Source: Actinospica robiniae DSM 44927 (GTDB lineage: Bacteria > Actinomycetota > Actinomycetes > Streptomycetales > Catenulisporaceae). Taken from it: DNA of 64,000 nucleotides. Position 1 is the first letter of the stretch. The number at the start of each line of letters is the position of its first letter. Both the position numbers and the translations under genes were made by a program. The stretch is taken from NCBI RefSeq assembly GCF_000504285.1, contig NZ_KI632511.1, positions 9,839,982 through 9,903,981 of the forward strand, given 5' to 3'. Shown piece by piece: positions 50,566 to 58,715 of this stretch. The notes under the pieces were generated by a model. It was not told where the DNA came from. It did not search any database and saw only the letters and a program-made list of their open reading frames with translations.

Positions 50566-52686
50566 ATGCCGATATCCCCCGCGCCGACAGGCGGCTCATC
50601 GCTGCGTTCACTCCGAGAGAACGTCACGATCGGAATCATCGTCGCGCTGCCGGTGGAGGGAGCCGCCGTCAGTACCCTGATCATGCATCAGGAGATCGTG
50701 TCGATCGACGAGGATCCGAACCGGTACCGGGTCGGCTACCTGCGCAGCAGCGATACGGCGCGTCCGCACCGAGTCGCCCTGGTCACCATGCCTCAGGACA
50801 ACACCCGCAACGCTGCTGCCACCTGCACCGACCTGCTGCGCACGTTTCAGAGCGTGCGCTGCGTCCTCATGATCGGGATAGCCGGTGGCATCCCCTCGCC
50901 ACGGCGGCCCGAACAGCATGTGCGGCTTGGCGACGTCGTCGTGGCCACCGAGGGTATCGTCGACTTCGGGCACGTCCGCCAGATCGACGGCAGCGAAACG
51001 GTCCGCCGACCGGTCGATGGGGTTTCGATAGACCTGCTGCGCGCGTGCAACGAACTGCGCCAGCGCGAGTTCGAGGACGAGCGCGACGATCGGCCTTCGT
51101 GGAGCGAGCTGTCCCTCGCTCCGACCGGACGGCCGCTGGCCCGTTTCGGCCGCCCTCCCGCGGACACCGACCTGCTCACTGTCGGCGGCCACCTCGCCGA
51201 GCACCCGGACCCTGAGCTGAGCGGACACGTGCCGGGCCGTCCGAAGGTCCACTACGGCGTGATCGGATCCGGTGACGTGCTCCTGCGCGACGAGCGGCGC
51301 CGAGACGAGTTGGCGGAGCGCCACCGGTTGCTGGGCGTCGAGATGGAGGGTTGCGGCATCGCGGTCAGCGCGCGGCTGCGCGGCGTGCAGTGGTTCATGG
51401 TGCGCGGTATCACGGACTACTGCGAGAACAGCGGCAAGAACGACCGTTGGCATCCGTACTCGGCGATGATGGCGGCTCTCTACACCCAGGAACTGCTGGG
51501 GCTGTGCCGGCCGTTCCCGGTGTGGCGCACCGGTTTGGGTAGCGGCGTGCTCGCATTGGTTCCCGACCCCGAGCGCGACGACATCGTCAGGCTGCTCGAC
51601 AGCGTCCCCGGCCTCGATCCGCATGATCTGTGGCACCGTTCGGCCGGACTTCTGGTTCAGCCGCCGACCGCGAGGCTGCGCACGGTGGGTGAGGCGTTCG
51701 ACCACTTATGCGGTCTGAACGCCGACGACGGACTGCCGCCCGCTGTCGCATTGCTCGAGGAGGCCGCCCGTGACGCCGACGACCGGTATGCGAGCAAGCT
51801 GCGCTGGTGGGCGGACTTTCTCGCCGAGCGGCTGCAGGCCGCCGAGCCGCTACGTCTGCGACGTGGGCGTGAATCGCCGCCGGCCGAATCGGACGCGGCC
51901 AGGCCCGGCCTGCTGATCCGGATCGTGCCGGACGGCATCGACGTGCGCCGCTGCGTCGCCGACTACTGGATCCAGGCCGGTTCCGGGCCTTGGAACCCGA
52001 TTCCCGGCGATGAGAGTGTCGAGACGTGGTTCAGTTCCCTGGAACCTGTACTGGAAGGTTTCATCGAGCGCGCGGAATGCGTATGGAAGCACAGCGTGGC
52101 GCCGATCGCGGTCGAATTCGTGCTGCCGACCGAATTGCTGAACCTGGCGGTCGAGTGGTGGAGCACCCGCCGGGGCTCGGACATGGCAGCACCCCTGTGC
52201 GCTGACTACGAGGTCGTGCTGCGCAATCTCGACCGGATGAGGGCAGAAGACCGGCATCGTGTGTGGCGCGCCCGCTGGGACCGGCTCTGGCACGGCGACG
52301 CGCCCCCGCAGGTTCTTTGGGGTGCGGCGGACGCCACCGACTTAGACCGCTGGAACACGGATCTCCGGTTCAGCCCCGACATCACCATGGTTGTGCTGAG
52401 CTCCTCGCCTGGGGCGCCGACCGCGCGGCGCGAGCTGGTCTCGGCGCTGAGCGCGGGAGTGCCCGTGATCCTCTGGGACAGGCGAGGAGTGGCCGATCCC
52501 GCGGCACGCGAAGCGCTGCGCATGCTGGCGGAGACTCCCCCGGCCACCTTGCTCTCGTCTCTGCGACAGCTGCGCAGGCAGGCCGCAAGCGCCGAGCCGG
52601 ACGGAGCCGCCAGTCTCGGGAGGCATCTGGCCGTGTTGTGGGACGATCCGAACCGACTGGTGAATCTCGACGGGGTGGGGCTGTGA
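50566..52686 (+). CDS. nucleoside phosphorylase - VMAP-C conflict protein
   Basis: This 706-residue protein is the first gene of a coupled operon. Residues about 20-325 form a purine nucleoside phosphorylase/MTAN-type domain: GIIVALPVEGAAV, MIGIAGGIP, LGDVVVATEGIVDFG, YGVIGSGDVLLRD, LGVEMEGCGIAV and VRGITDYCE, so the catalytic residues look intact. Residues about 340-450 are helical and of the size of an effector-associated domain. The C-terminal third (SGPWNPIPG to the end) fits the VMAP-C domain of vWA-MoxR-associated proteins. ATG 50566 has GAGG seven bases upstream. The phosphorylase is likely a sensor or effector that cleaves a nucleotide or nucleoside signal. Confidence 0.78.
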   Translation: MPISPAPTGGSSLRSLRENVTIGIIVALPVEGAAVSTLIMHQEIVSIDEDPNRYRVGYLRSSDTARPHRVALVTMPQDNTRNAAATCTDLLRTFQSVRCVLMIGIAGGIPSPRRPEQHVRLGDVVVATEGIVDFGHVRQIDGSETVRRPVDGVSIDLLRACNELRQREFEDERDDRPSWSELSLAPTGRPLARFGRPPADTDLLTVGGHLAEHPDPELSGHVPGRPKVHYGVIGSGDVLLRDERRRDELAERHRLLGVEMEGCGIAVSARLRGVQWFMVRGITDYCENSGKNDRWHPYSAMMAALYTQELLGLCRPFPVWRTGLGSGVLALVPDPERDDIVRLLDSVPGLDPHDLWHRSAGLLVQPPTARLRTVGEAFDHLCGLNADDGLPPAVALLEEAARDADDRYASKLRWWADFLAERLQAAEPLRLRRGRESPPAESDAARPGLLIRIVPDGIDVRRCVADYWIQAGSGPWNPIPGDESVETWFSSLEPVLEGFIERAECVWKHSVAPIAVEFVLPTELLNLAVEWWSTRRGSDMAAPLCADYEVVLRNLDRMRAEDRHRVWRARWDRLWHGDAPPQVLWGAADATDLDRWNTDLRFSPDITMVVLSSSPGAPTARRELVSALSAGVPVILWDRRGVADPAAREALRMLAETPPATLLSSLRQLRRQAASAEPDGAASLGRHLAVLWDDPNRLVNLDGVGL

Positions 52687-53783
52687 GCGGGCCGGAAAGC
52701 GGCCAGGAGCATGCCGGAGCCGGGCCGGCCTGGTGGATCTACCGCGGCGACGGTGTGCCGCCCGAGCAGGGGCGGATCGTCGAACTGCCGGATCCGCCGC
52801 CGTGGCGCATGTTCCGCGGCGGGCCCGCGCAGCCGCCTCCTGATCCGGATGACGACGGTGCCGACCGCAAACTCGGCCGACCGGCCCCGTGGTGGGGCCG
52901 GCCGGCCGGCCGGAACGAGTGCGACATGGTCAACGCGGCGCTGCGGCTTCGCCGACCACTGCTGGTCACCGGGCCACCCGGGGCGGGCAAGTCCAGCCTC
53001 GCCTATCGCATCGCCCGCGAACTGGGCCTGGGCAGAGTACTGACCTGGGCGGTCACCAGTCGCGGCACCCTGAAGTCCGGGCTCTACGACTACGACGCGA
53101 TCGGACGGGCCCAGGACGCCGCCTCGGCGCGCGCCGAACACCGCTCGGTGGCGTCCGCGAACTCGGCTCAGCCAGTTGCGCAAGACGGGCCGCCCGGGGC
53201 CGGGCTCGGGGACTTCGTCCGCCTCGGCCCGCTCGGCACGGCACTGCTGCCGCACGTCCGACCTCGCATGCTGCTGATCGACGAGCTGGACAAGAGCGAC
53301 ATCGACCTGCCGAACGACCTGCTGCACATCTTCGAAGACGGTGAATACTCCATTCCGGAACTCGTGCGCGCCCGGCAGCGGCACCCTGTCGTGGAGGTGT
53401 ACACGGACGATCCCGACCGTGTCGCCCGGATCGACAGCGGTCGGGTGCAATGCCTCGCGTTCCCGGTGATCGTGATCACCAGCAACGGGGAGCGAGAGTT
53501 CCCGCCCGCGTTCCTGCGTCGCTGCCTGCCGCTCGAGCTGCCGCCTCCGGACGCCGACGACCTGGCAGCCATGGTGCACGCCCAGTTCCCGCAGTTGGCC
53601 ACGGACCCAGGGGCGCTGATCCAGGACTTCCTGGCCCGTGCACAGCGCGGACCCTTGGCCCGCGATCAGTTGCTCAACGCTCTGCACCTGATCACCGCAG
53701 GCGCCTATGCAGAGGATCTCGAAGCGCAGCAGTCTCTCATCGACAGTGTTCTGCATGTCCTGGCCTCGCAGTGGCCACCGTGA
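52683..53783 (+). CDS. MoxR-type AAA+ ATPase of the VMAP ternary system
   Basis: This 366-residue ATPase begins at GTG 52683, overlapping the previous stop (GTGA). After a proline-rich N-terminal 75 residues comes Walker A LLVTGPPGAGKSSLAY, a long insertion rich in Ala/Asp, Walker B LLIDELDKSDIDLPNDLL, sensor VIVITSNGEREFPPAF and the Arg finger region FLRRCLPLEL. The MoxR/McrB-like character fits the ATPase of MoxR-vWA-VMAP systems, which acts with the vWA partner to remodel or activate the effector protein. It ends overlapped by the next gene. Confidence 0.85.
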   Translation: MSGPESGQEHAGAGPAWWIYRGDGVPPEQGRIVELPDPPPWRMFRGGPAQPPPDPDDDGADRKLGRPAPWWGRPAGRNECDMVNAALRLRRPLLVTGPPGAGKSSLAYRIARELGLGRVLTWAVTSRGTLKSGLYDYDAIGRAQDAASARAEHRSVASANSAQPVAQDGPPGAGLGDFVRLGPLGTALLPHVRPRMLLIDELDKSDIDLPNDLLHIFEDGEYSIPELVRARQRHPVVEVYTDDPDRVARIDSGRVQCLAFPVIVITSNGEREFPPAFLRRCLPLELPPPDADDLAAMVHAQFPQLATDPGALIQDFLARAQRGPLARDQLLNALHLITAGAYAEDLEAQQSLIDSVLHVLASQWPP

Positions 53784-56700
53784 CCGGGCCCCCCAGTCGG
53801 ATCCGGGCACCTGCGGAATGCGGAACGCCCGATTGGATCGCGATTGGCGACGCGCTGTGGCTCGCAGCGGTGGTCGGAGTCGGCCTCGATGAGCCCGCTC
53901 GCCCGGCGGTCCCGCGCGACGCCCCGGTCCCTCCGGCGAGCCGAGCCGCCGCTCCGTCGGCCGGGGACGTGGCGGGAAACGTGGAGAGGTCCGGAACCGA
54001 GGGAGGGTCCCGCGCGGCCGGGCCCCTTCGTGTACTGCATCCGGAGTCCCGCTCGGCCGTCTCGGCCGCCGCCGGACCGGCGCCGCGCGGCTTGGCGGCT
54101 CTGGCGGGGAGCCGCGCGATCGAGCGTGCGCTGAGGCCTTTCAAACACCGGGTTCTCACGACGGCCGATTGCGAGCTGGACGAGGAGGCCACGGCGGAGC
54201 GGGCCGCCGAAGACGGCCTGTGGCTGCCCGAGCTGCGGCCGGGCCGCGGTCGTTGGCTTTCGCTGGCACTGGTCGCCGACGCAGACCCGACCATGGACGT
54301 GTGGCAGCCGTCCCTGGCTGCCTTCCGCGAACTGGTTCAGCGGCACGGTTCGTTCCGTGGGTACCGGGAGTTCCGGCTGCATTCCGGCTCGAACGGCCGT
54401 CCTCCGCTGCTGCGCGCGGGACCGGGAGGCTCGATACGGCATCCAGCGGAGCTGATCGACCCCGCAGGGCGGCAGATCATTCTGGTGTTCACCGACGGGC
54501 GCGGCGGCGTGTGGCGCGGGGACCAGATGACCCGACTGCTGCAGTTGTGGGGCCGGTCCGGGCCGCTGGCGGTGATCAACCCGTATCCACAGCGGTATTG
54601 GAGGCGCGGCACCCTCGATCCGTACAGCGGACTGGTCCGGTCGCCGCGAGCGGCCGCTCCCAACTCTCGTCTCGCAGTCCGTGAGGCGGACCGCGATCAC
54701 GACCCGTTCGCGCAGCCCGGCCTCCGGCCGGAATTCCCGGTGCCGGTACTCGAGCTCAACGCCCGATGGATCGGCTGGTGGGCGAAGCTGGTCACCGCGC
54801 CGCCGGATGCCTGGGTGAAGGCCGTGCTCTTGTCCGCGGACGGGGCACGGGCGGTCCGGGAGGCGACGGACGAGCCTGCTTCGAGCTCGGCGTGGGACCT
54901 GGTGCTTCGCTTCCGGAACTCGGCCGAGTCGCTCTCCTTCCGGCTGGCCACGCAGCTGGCCGCGGCTCCGCTCGAACTGGCGCTGGCCCGTCGGGTGCAG
55001 AGCACGCTGCTCCCTCAGTCCCGGCCCCATCACCTCGCCGAGGTGATCACCAGCCCCCTCGTCTCACGCACCGACGATCCGGCGGGCGGCACCTGGCTGG
55101 ACTTCCGCGCGGGCGTGCGCGACGTCCTGATCTCCGCGCTGACGCGGGACGAGACCGCACGGGTGCTGCAGGTCGTCGCGGTGCACTACGGCGGACACAC
55201 GGCCAGCGGCCTGGACCCGCTCGCCCTGCTCGGCCCCGCGGAACCCGACGGGGTTCTCACGCTCAGCCCGGAGACGCTGCCGCTGGCCCGGATCGAACTC
55301 GCGGCGCTGCGCGCCCTGTCGGGCCCTTACACCCTGTACGCGAAGCGCCTCGCCGACTCGATCGCCGTCACCGTGCTGCGAAACAGCCGTGACGACGGTA
55401 CTTCGACGGCTTCGGGGCGGGACGAATCGACCGATCAGGGCGCAGAATGGGAGGAGGGGACCGCGCCGCATCAGAGCACTGCATCGGCGTCGGGTTCTAC
55501 GCAGGAGCCGACCGGCGCGCACGGTCGAGAACACCCCTGGCGACACGGCGCGGCACCGGGGCCTGCTGCGGATCCAGAGCCCGAAGACTCCGGTTCCCGA
55601 CCGGACGGGCGGAGAGGGGACGGGACGATGACCGGTCCACGAGATGACGACTTGGCCGGCCCGGGCTGGCCGAGACTGCGTCCGCCGGCGCCCATCGACC
55701 CGTATCCGCTGCCGGGGCGCGCGCCTCGGCGAGTCGACGACCTCGACCTCACCGTCGACACGCTGTTCGGCCCGAGGGAGCAGACTGTCGGTCCCGCGAT
55801 CTGGGGCAATGTACCCAATCGCAACAGTGCCTTCACCGGCCGCGCCGAGATGCTCGTCCAGTTGGAGCGACGGTTGCGAACCGACAGCGTCACCGCGGTT
55901 CTTCCCCAGGCGTTGCACGGGATGGGCGGAGTGGGCAAGTCCCAGATCGCCATCGAGTACGCGTATCGTCATCGAGACGAATACGAGCTCGTCTGGTGGA
56001 TTCCGTCCGAACAACCCGGCCAGATCCTGGCTTCGCTCTCCGAACTCGGCGAGCATTTGGGACACGAGCCAGGGCTGGAGATCGGCGCCTCGATCGCCCA
56101 GGTCCAGACGGCGCTCAGATCAGGCGTGCCCTACGCCAAGTGGCTCCTGGTGTTCGACAACGCCGAGACGCTCGAAGCGGTGCGGCCTTATATCCCGGAG
56201 TCGGGCTCCGGCAAGGTTCTGGTCACCTCGCGAAATGCCGCTTGGGGGCAGGTCGCACAGAGCCTCGAGATCGATGTATTCACGCGTGAGGAGAGCATCG
56301 AACTGCTGCTGCGCCGCAACCACGAGGCGAGCGACGCAGACGCGGACCGCCTTGCCCTCGCGCTGGGCGACCTGCCTCTTGCCGTCGAGCACGCCTCGGC
56401 CTGGTGCGCGACGACACGCACTCCGCTCGCCGATTACCTGGCGCTGGTCGAGGAGAAACTCGAGGAGATGGCGACGCTGGTGGCGGAGCCCGGTTACGAG
56501 CTTCCCGTGGCGGCCGCGTGGGGCGTGGCATTGGACCGGCTGCGCGTGGACAACCTACCCGCGCTGCGGCTGCTGCAGGTGTGTTCCTTCTTCGCCCCCG
56601 AGCCGATCTCCCAGGAGCTCTTCACCTGTCCCCGGGTGAATCCGAGAATCCCCGAGCTCGACGAAGTCCTTCAGGACTCGGACAGGCTCCCCCCGCTCCT

Positions 56701-58273
56701 GCGCGACATTCAGAACTTCGGCCTCGCACGGATCGATCACCGCACGAACACGATCCAGCTGCACCGCCTGGTCAAAGCCGTTCTGATCGCCTGGATGGCT
56801 CCCGACAGACGGAGCCAGATGGAGCACGGCGCGCACATGCTACTCGCGGGTGGCAACCCCGGCAGGCCGGATAAGCGCGCACTGTGGGAGCGCTATCAGG
56901 AGCTGGGTCCGCATGTGACCGCCTCCCGGATGCTCTCCTGCGAGGACAACTGGGCACGTGCACTGGTGCTGGATGTGATCGCTTTCTACTACTGGCGCGG
57001 CGATCTGGGCAGCAGCCGAGACCTGGCGCAGTCGACATTCGAGGAGTGGCATCGGCTCCTCGGCGCGGACCACGCGCAGACTCTGAAGGCCGCCAAATGG
57101 CTGGGCTTCATCCACCGGGCTTTCGGCAACTTCAGCGCGGCCCGGCTGATCGATCAGGACTGCCTGAACCGCTATCAGGAGGCCGCCAAGCCCGACATCG
57201 AGGGCCTCATCGACGCGATGAACATGCTGGCGAACGATCTGCGCATCGCCGGGGAGTTCGGGTCGGCGCGCGAACTGGATGTGCGGGCCCTCCGTCTGGC
57301 CCAGGACGCCATCGGCGACGACGACCCGGCCACCCTCAAAGCCGCGAACAGCCTGGGGGTGAGTCTGCGGCTGACCGGCGAGTTCCTCGCGGCCCGCGAG
57401 CGCGACGGCGACACCCACCGCCGCCGCGTCGCCGTGCTCGGCGAGGACCATCCCGAAACGCTCCTGTCGCTCAACAACCTGCTGCTCGACCACCGGGAAT
57501 GCGGGTACTACATGCAAGCTCACGAATTGCAGGAGCACCTTTACATGCGGTACCAGACCGTGCTCGGCGCGGCCCACCCGATGACGATCACCGCCGCACG
57601 CAACCTCGCGGTGGCGAGGCGGCGTGCCGGACGCCGCGATGAAGGCCGCAAGCTGGCCGAGGAGGCCTGGACCCGGTTCCGGCAGCGGTTCGGGGAGAAC
57701 AGTGTCGACGCGATCGCTGCTGCGTTGAACTACGCCGTGAGCCTGCGGGAAGCCGGGGAGCTCGACGAAGCCGCAGCCCTCGCCCAGCAGGCAGTCGAAC
57801 AGTACGACGAGGTCTTGGGGCCGGAACATCCGTACACCCTGTATGCGCGGACCAACCTCGCGATCCTACTCCGGCTTCAGGGGCGGGCGCATGATGCGTA
57901 CGGGCATAACACGCACGTGCTGGCAGGGCTCGAACGCCAACTCGGCTCCGAGCACATTCTTACCCTGACGTGCGCTATCAATCTCGCAAGCGACATCGCC
58001 GCGCTAGGCCGGAGTCTTGAGGCGGCCGACCTGGGCGAGACGACCTACGAGTGCTGCCGCCGTGTGCTCGGCGTGGACCACCCCTCGACCCTGGCCGCCG
58101 GCCTCAACTTGGCGATGGATCGGATCGCGGGAGGTTCGGAACAAGCCGGCGAGGAGTTGTACGGGCGGATCCTGGACGCCTTCGGCAGAGTACTCGGGTT
58201 GGACCATCCGGCAATGACGGCAGCTGTGTCGCGCAAACGGGCCGACTGCGACGTCGACCCGATGCAGTTCTGA
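53780..58273 (+). CDS. giant fusion: SAV_2336/vWA-like - NB-ARC - tetratricopeptide protein
   Basis: This 1497-residue protein starts at GTG 53780, which overlaps the ATPase stop (GTGA). Residues 1-600: a SAV_2336-like N-terminal region with a vWA-like core (LALVADADPTMDVW, IILVFTDGRGGVW), in which the MIDAS DxSxS is degenerate. A low-complexity linker follows (545-616). From about 617 (MTGPRDDDLAGPG, its own ATG at 55628 behind GGAGAGGGG): NB-ARC STAND NTPase with GMGGVGKSQIAIEYAY, WLLVFDNAE and GDLPLAVEHA. Next come about ten TPRs of the LGEDHPETL / LGAAHPMTI type. This resembles the TPR protein of FxSxx systems. The internal start may yield a second, STAND-TPR-only product. Confidence 0.82.
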   Translation: MTGPPSRIRAPAECGTPDWIAIGDALWLAAVVGVGLDEPARPAVPRDAPVPPASRAAAPSAGDVAGNVERSGTEGGSRAAGPLRVLHPESRSAVSAAAGPAPRGLAALAGSRAIERALRPFKHRVLTTADCELDEEATAERAAEDGLWLPELRPGRGRWLSLALVADADPTMDVWQPSLAAFRELVQRHGSFRGYREFRLHSGSNGRPPLLRAGPGGSIRHPAELIDPAGRQIILVFTDGRGGVWRGDQMTRLLQLWGRSGPLAVINPYPQRYWRRGTLDPYSGLVRSPRAAAPNSRLAVREADRDHDPFAQPGLRPEFPVPVLELNARWIGWWAKLVTAPPDAWVKAVLLSADGARAVREATDEPASSSAWDLVLRFRNSAESLSFRLATQLAAAPLELALARRVQSTLLPQSRPHHLAEVITSPLVSRTDDPAGGTWLDFRAGVRDVLISALTRDETARVLQVVAVHYGGHTASGLDPLALLGPAEPDGVLTLSPETLPLARIELAALRALSGPYTLYAKRLADSIAVTVLRNSRDDGTSTASGRDESTDQGAEWEEGTAPHQSTASASGSTQEPTGAHGREHPWRHGAAPGPAADPEPEDSGSRPDGRRGDGTMTGPRDDDLAGPGWPRLRPPAPIDPYPLPGRAPRRVDDLDLTVDTLFGPREQTVGPAIWGNVPNRNSAFTGRAEMLVQLERRLRTDSVTAVLPQALHGMGGVGKSQIAIEYAYRHRDEYELVWWIPSEQPGQILASLSELGEHLGHEPGLEIGASIAQVQTALRSGVPYAKWLLVFDNAETLEAVRPYIPESGSGKVLVTSRNAAWGQVAQSLEIDVFTREESIELLLRRNHEASDADADRLALALGDLPLAVEHASAWCATTRTPLADYLALVEEKLEEMATLVAEPGYELPVAAAWGVALDRLRVDNLPALRLLQVCSFFAPEPISQELFTCPRVNPRIPELDEVLQDSDRLPPLLRDIQNFGLARIDHRTNTIQLHRLVKAVLIAWMAPDRRSQMEHGAHMLLAGGNPGRPDKRALWERYQELGPHVTASRMLSCEDNWARALVLDVIAFYYWRGDLGSSRDLAQSTFEEWHRLLGADHAQTLKAAKWLGFIHRAFGNFSAARLIDQDCLNRYQEAAKPDIEGLIDAMNMLANDLRIAGEFGSARELDVRALRLAQDAIGDDDPATLKAANSLGVSLRLTGEFLAARERDGDTHRRRVAVLGEDHPETLLSLNNLLLDHRECGYYMQAHELQEHLYMRYQTVLGAAHPMTITAARNLAVARRRAGRRDEGRKLAEEAWTRFRQRFGENSVDAIAAALNYAVSLREAGELDEAAALAQQAVEQYDEVLGPEHPYTLYARTNLAILLRLQGRAHDAYGHNTHVLAGLERQLGSEHILTLTCAINLASDIAALGRSLEAADLGETTYECCRRVLGVDHPSTLAAGLNLAMDRIAGGSEQAGEELYGRILDAFGRVLGLDHPAMTAAVSRKRADCDVDPMQF

Positions 58274-58288
58274 AACCCGGCCGGTCTC

Positions 58289-58522
58289 TCAGTCGACCCG
58301 GCCGGGTGGTCCGCTGCCCAGGTTGGTCCGCGGCCGGTCGACCTGTCGCAGCGTCATCTCCAGGATCGAGGCGAGCGGCCCGTCCTTGACATCTCGGACC
58401 TGCTCCACGGTCAGATCGGAGAGATCGGCCAGTTCGCTCTCCCGGCCCACGAGTTCCGGCAAGGCATGCCCCTTCCAGGAGGCCGGATCGCTTGAGCGCC
58501 CGGCGGTTTGCAGCGCGCCCAT
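58289..58522 (-). CDS. short FxsA-like peptide, candidate substrate of the HExxH enzymes
   Basis: The 77-residue product begins MGALQTAGRSS; a TTG three codons upstream is an alternative start. The core ADLSDLTVEQVRDVKDGPLA is like the leader of FxSxx-COOH (FxsA) peptides, which read LSDLTLxxLRxLxDxxLA. The C-terminus, however, is TNLGSGPPGRVD and lacks the FxSxx ending, and there is no aromatic core residue in the last 20. It lies downstream of the HExxH gene on the same strand and converges on the giant fusion gene. It could be a precursor from a diverged branch, or a partner peptide that lost its modified tail. Confidence 0.6.
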   Translation of the reverse strand: MGALQTAGRSSDPASWKGHALPELVGRESELADLSDLTVEQVRDVKDGPLASILEMTLRQVDRPRTNLGSGPPGRVD

Positions 58523-58715
58523 ATCACGCAACGAGATGGTGGCCGAGCAGATCTTACGGGTAGTCAGAAGTCGGATGCCGCGCTTGCGCTTTATTGGCGC
58601 CGAGGCATGCCCGAACTACCCCCATGCGGGCGACAAGTCCACTATCCGGTCGACCGAATCCCACAGGGAACCGACGGGTGGTCGGGAATCCACAGCGACC
58701 ACGCAGCCTGGCTCC

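Noticed and set aside
53450-53779. Upstream extension of the giant fusion gene inside the MoxR ATPase gene
   Set aside because: It is out of frame with the ATPase and low-complexity; the GTGA overlap at 53780 gives a coupled start.
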